A stretch of 54,883 nucleotides of DNA, from contig JAFQOI010000118.1 in the NCBI GenBank assembly GCA_017403285.1, positions 1-54,883 on the forward strand. The letters are read 5' to 3'. The notes below the pieces were generated by a model. The model searched no databases. It was not told the origin of the DNA and was given only the letters and a program-made list of their open reading frames with translations. Positions 52,402 through 54,883 of this stretch are shown piece after piece; position 1 is the first letter of the stretch; each line of letters opens with the position of its first letter. Source of the stretch: a bacterium (lineage in GTDB: Bacteria > Cyanobacteriota > Vampirovibrionia > Gastranaerophilales > Gastranaerophilaceae). The position numbers and the translations under genes are program-made.

Positions 52402-54798
52402 ATGAAAAAAATTATTGCATACATTCATACGCACTGGGACAGAGAGTGGTATAGAGAGTTTGAAGAATTCAGACTCAGGCTAATTGAAGTTTTTGATGAA
52501 ATAATTGCAATGCTTAAAGCAGGAGAAATACCTTATTTTTATTTTGATGGGCAAACCGCTGCTCTTGAGGATTATTTGGAAATCCACCCAGAAAAAACTG
52601 AAATAATAAAAAATTTAATAGAAGAAAAAAAATTAAGAATTGGCGCTTTCTACTGTAGCAGCGATAGTTTTTTAGTTTCAGGTGAATGCCTATACAAAAA
52701 TTTTGAAATAGGGATAAAAAAATCAAAAGAACTTGGAGAAACTGATTTTATAGGTTATTTGTCAGATACATTTGGACATAGCAAGTGCGTCCCATATATT
52801 CTAAAAGCCCATGGTATAGACAAAGTATGCTTATGGCGAGGGCTGGGAGCAAATATAAAAGCGGATTTTTACTGGGATGACATAAAAGCAACAAATCTTG
52901 TACAAGGTTATTTTCAAGATTTTTTAAATGCAGAAAATATAAATATAAAAAAGAAGTCTGAATTTTTAAAAAAATATATTGACAAAATAGCCCAAAAAAG
53001 TGACAACTATATACTTTTGCCTATTGGAGCAGACCATTTAGCAATAGCAAAAAATTTAAAACAACAAATTTCTGAATTAAATAAAATATACAAAGATTAT
53101 GAAATTAAAATTTCTACTCCATTTGAATATTTTGAAAAAAGTAAGCCTAAGCAAAAATATTCCGGTGAATTTTTAGATAATGAATTAACATTCATCCTTT
53201 CCGGTGTTTATTCATCACTAATCAAAACAAAACAAAAAAATGCAAAAGCCCAATGGCTTTTAACAAATATTGCAGAACCACTTCAAGCACTTTCAACATA
53301 CTATTTTAGAACTAAAAACAAACAACCAGAAATTGAATATGCATATAAAACATTAATTAAAAACCAAGCTCATGATAGTATTTATAGTTGCAATATAGAT
53401 GAAGTTCAAAATGAAATTCTACAAAGATTTCAAAAAACAAATGCTGTTTCAAATGGCATTATAAAAAGAACAATAAGAGATCTATCTACACAAAATGGTG
53501 ATTTATCCATAATAAACTTATCTAATAATGAATATTGTGGCAAAATCAAAATCACAACAGAAAAAAAACTTCCAAAGTGGATGAATGCCGTCAAAATTTC
53601 ATCTAGAAAAGGTTTTACAGACAAAAAACTTTATAACATTAATGAAATACCAATCACAGAAGATATAACAAATATTAATGAATACATAATTGATGTAAAA
53701 AATCTAAAACCATTTTCAATTACCAAAATAATAAAAGATAATATCAACGAAAAACAAACTATAAAAACATCAAATACTTCTATAGAAAATGAATTTATTA
53801 AATTTGAAGTAAAAAATAACAAAATAATTGTTACTGATAAAAAGAGAAATGAAAAATATACAGACTTTATAACAATAACAGATAGAGCTGATATTGGCGA
53901 CAGTTATAATTTTGGGCCATTAAAAAATGATGAGGCGATAATAGCAAAACTTTCGTCATTTAAATTAAAAGAAAATAACAATCAACGTGCCATTTTAAGT
54001 CTTAAATACAAAATTAGAATACCTAAATTATCAACAAAAAAAGGAAGAACAAAGAAAGAAATCACCCATTACTTAACCTTTGATGCAATATTGTACAATA
54101 GTGAAAAACACATTGAATTTGAAGCAAAATGGGAAAACAAAAGCAAAAATCATATACTTCAAGTAGGATTTAACTTAAAAGAAAAAATAACAAAAACAAT
54201 AAGTGAAGACCTATATGGAACAGTTGAACGTACTTTCAACCCTGATTTCGACATATATAAACAAATCCCTGCAAGCAAAGGCAAAGAAATAAAAACAAAT
54301 ACTGCGCCAATGCAAAGATTTGTACAAACACAAAATATGTTATTAATAACAAAGGGTAATTGCGAATATGAAATAAATAAAAACACACTAAAATTAACTA
54401 TTTTAAGAGCAACTGGAATTATTTCAAATCCGCAAAATCCAGCAAGAGGCACACCAGCAGGACCACCTCTTGTTGCAGAAAAATTACAATGTTTAGAATA
54501 TAATTGGGCTAATTTTGCCATTGCCTTTTCTCAAGAAGAAAAAGACTTTTATAAATTAGCTGATAACTATTACACTCCTGTTATTCCTTTGTTTACAGAT
54601 ATAAAAGATACTCAATTTATTAACTTTAACAACAAAAATATAAGAGTAACATCTATACAAACAAAGAGCAATGGCATAAATCTAAGAATATTCAACAATT
54701 CAGAAAAGAAACAAACTATAGAATTAAATTTAAAAGAAAGTCAAATTGTTAAAATTTTCCCAAAAGAAATCAAAAATATTGCTTTTCCTCCCCTTTAA
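52402..54798 (+). CDS. GH38 family alpha-mannosidase
   Basis: 798 residues. HTHWDREWY (9-17) contains the zinc-binding His and Asp; GYLSDTFGHS holds the nucleophile Asp region; a later NQAHDSIYSCNIDEV is the GH38 middle-domain metal His/Asp pair; beta-sandwich domains fill the C-terminal half. It releases alpha-mannose from oligosaccharides, such as host N-glycans or mannosylglycerate relatives; there is no signal peptide, so it acts in the cytosol on imported sugars. No strong ribosome-binding site; only 9 bp separate it from the previous gene, so coupling is likely. Confidence 0.92.
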   Translation: MKKIIAYIHTHWDREWYREFEEFRLRLIEVFDEIIAMLKAGEIPYFYFDGQTAALEDYLEIHPEKTEIIKNLIEEKKLRIGAFYCSSDSFLVSGECLYKNFEIGIKKSKELGETDFIGYLSDTFGHSKCVPYILKAHGIDKVCLWRGLGANIKADFYWDDIKATNLVQGYFQDFLNAENINIKKKSEFLKKYIDKIAQKSDNYILLPIGADHLAIAKNLKQQISELNKIYKDYEIKISTPFEYFEKSKPKQKYSGEFLDNELTFILSGVYSSLIKTKQKNAKAQWLLTNIAEPLQALSTYYFRTKNKQPEIEYAYKTLIKNQAHDSIYSCNIDEVQNEILQRFQKTNAVSNGIIKRTIRDLSTQNGDLSIINLSNNEYCGKIKITTEKKLPKWMNAVKISSRKGFTDKKLYNINEIPITEDITNINEYIIDVKNLKPFSITKIIKDNINEKQTIKTSNTSIENEFIKFEVKNNKIIVTDKKRNEKYTDFITITDRADIGDSYNFGPLKNDEAIIAKLSSFKLKENNNQRAILSLKYKIRIPKLSTKKGRTKKEITHYLTFDAILYNSEKHIEFEAKWENKSKNHILQVGFNLKEKITKTISEDLYGTVERTFNPDFDIYKQIPASKGKEIKTNTAPMQRFVQTQNMLLITKGNCEYEINKNTLKLTILRATGIISNPQNPARGTPAGPPLVAEKLQCLEYNWANFAIAFSQEEKDFYKLADNYYTPVIPLFTDIKDTQFINFNNKNIRVTSIQTKSNGINLRIFNNSEKKQTIELNLKESQIVKIFPKEIKNIAFPPL

Positions 54799-54847
54799 AG
54801 ATACTATTTTAAATATTAGGCATAATAATTGCCTGTCTGGAGGATAG

Positions 54848-54883
54848 ATGTCAAAAAGACGAGTAGTTGTTACGGGGATGGGA
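54848..54883 (+). CDS. fabF: 3-oxoacyl-ACP synthase II, N-terminal fragment
   Basis: Only the first 12 codons lie in the window: MSKRRVVVTGMG, the stereotyped start of FabF (beta-ketoacyl-ACP synthase II), after GGAGGA. The gene continues beyond the right edge. FabF elongates acyl-ACP in fatty-acid synthesis. Confidence 0.8.
   Translation, partial: MSKRRVVVTGMG

Overview
The window is strongly AT-rich and densely coded. It most resembles a gut-type, non-photosynthetic relative of Cyanobacteria (Gastranaerophilales/'Melainabacteria'). This is an inference from gene content: minC-minD-minE in cyanobacterial order, an S-layer-homology protein and a type V autotransporter (both implying an outer membrane), FTLxE-type prepilin remains, fermentative adhE with rex, and no photosynthesis genes. 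TGA, TAA and TAG all serve as ordinary stops.

Layout. 0.1-2.7 kb: a CPA1 cation/proton antiporter and two small unknown genes. 2.8-7.0 kb: two tandem large proteins with a shared C-terminal domain. 7.1-9.5 kb: a Wzx-type flippase and a kinase-fold membrane protein. 9.7-19.9 kb: a PRTase-like protein, long-chain acyl-CoA synthetase, HELTH metalloprotease-like protein, sugar-kinase-like protein, phosphoglucomutase, a radical SAM enzyme and a membrane-anchored PHP phosphoesterase. 19.9-25.8 kb: a formate/nitrite-type channel and a 1499-residue autotransporter metalloprotease. 26-29.4 kb: three more radical SAM enzymes. 29.4-31.4 kb: a C_GCAxxG_C_C protein, a NifX-like protein with two in-frame starts, and an ADP-ribosyltransferase-like protein. 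31.4-35 kb: an accessory patch of direct repeats, a HigB/HigA toxin-antitoxin pair, a superinfection-immunity-like protein, tRNA-Leu with a duplicated 3' end, a broken prepilin gene and tRNA-Lys. 35-43.6 kb: SLH protein, rpsU, a GT-C glycosyltransferase, rex-adhE and a 4-alpha-glucanotransferase. 43.7-54.9 kb: a secreted HExxH protein, minCDE, initiator tRNA, an NfnA-like flavoprotein with a 59-residue Cys protein, an HtrA-like protease, a GlcD-like oxidase, CutA, an HEFAH protein, a GH38 alpha-mannosidase and the start of fabF.

The most striking signal is an N-terminal tag shared by at least eight otherwise unrelated proteins. They begin M-[K/N/F]-[I/V]-[S/N], continue with a polar linker of variable length, and reach a [V/I/M]-[S/P]-F-[G/K] box, after which the recognisable domain starts. 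Tagged proteins include a sugar-kinase-like protein, phosphoglucomutase, 4-alpha-glucanotransferase, an ADP-ribosyltransferase-like protein, a zincin-like protein, a PRTase-like protein and two large tandem proteins, at least one of them coiled-coil-rich. None has a Sec signal peptide. The tag looks like a sorting or docking peptide of an undescribed system; its function cannot be read from sequence alone.

Second-tier signals are four radical SAM proteins with their extra cysteine cluster at the N-terminus; a kinase-like gene whose TGA stop is followed by 54 more open codons; a long inverted repeat covering the start codon of the formate/nitrite channel; near-identical 134-bp direct repeats next to tRNA-Leu; and a MinE with a long acidic tail.
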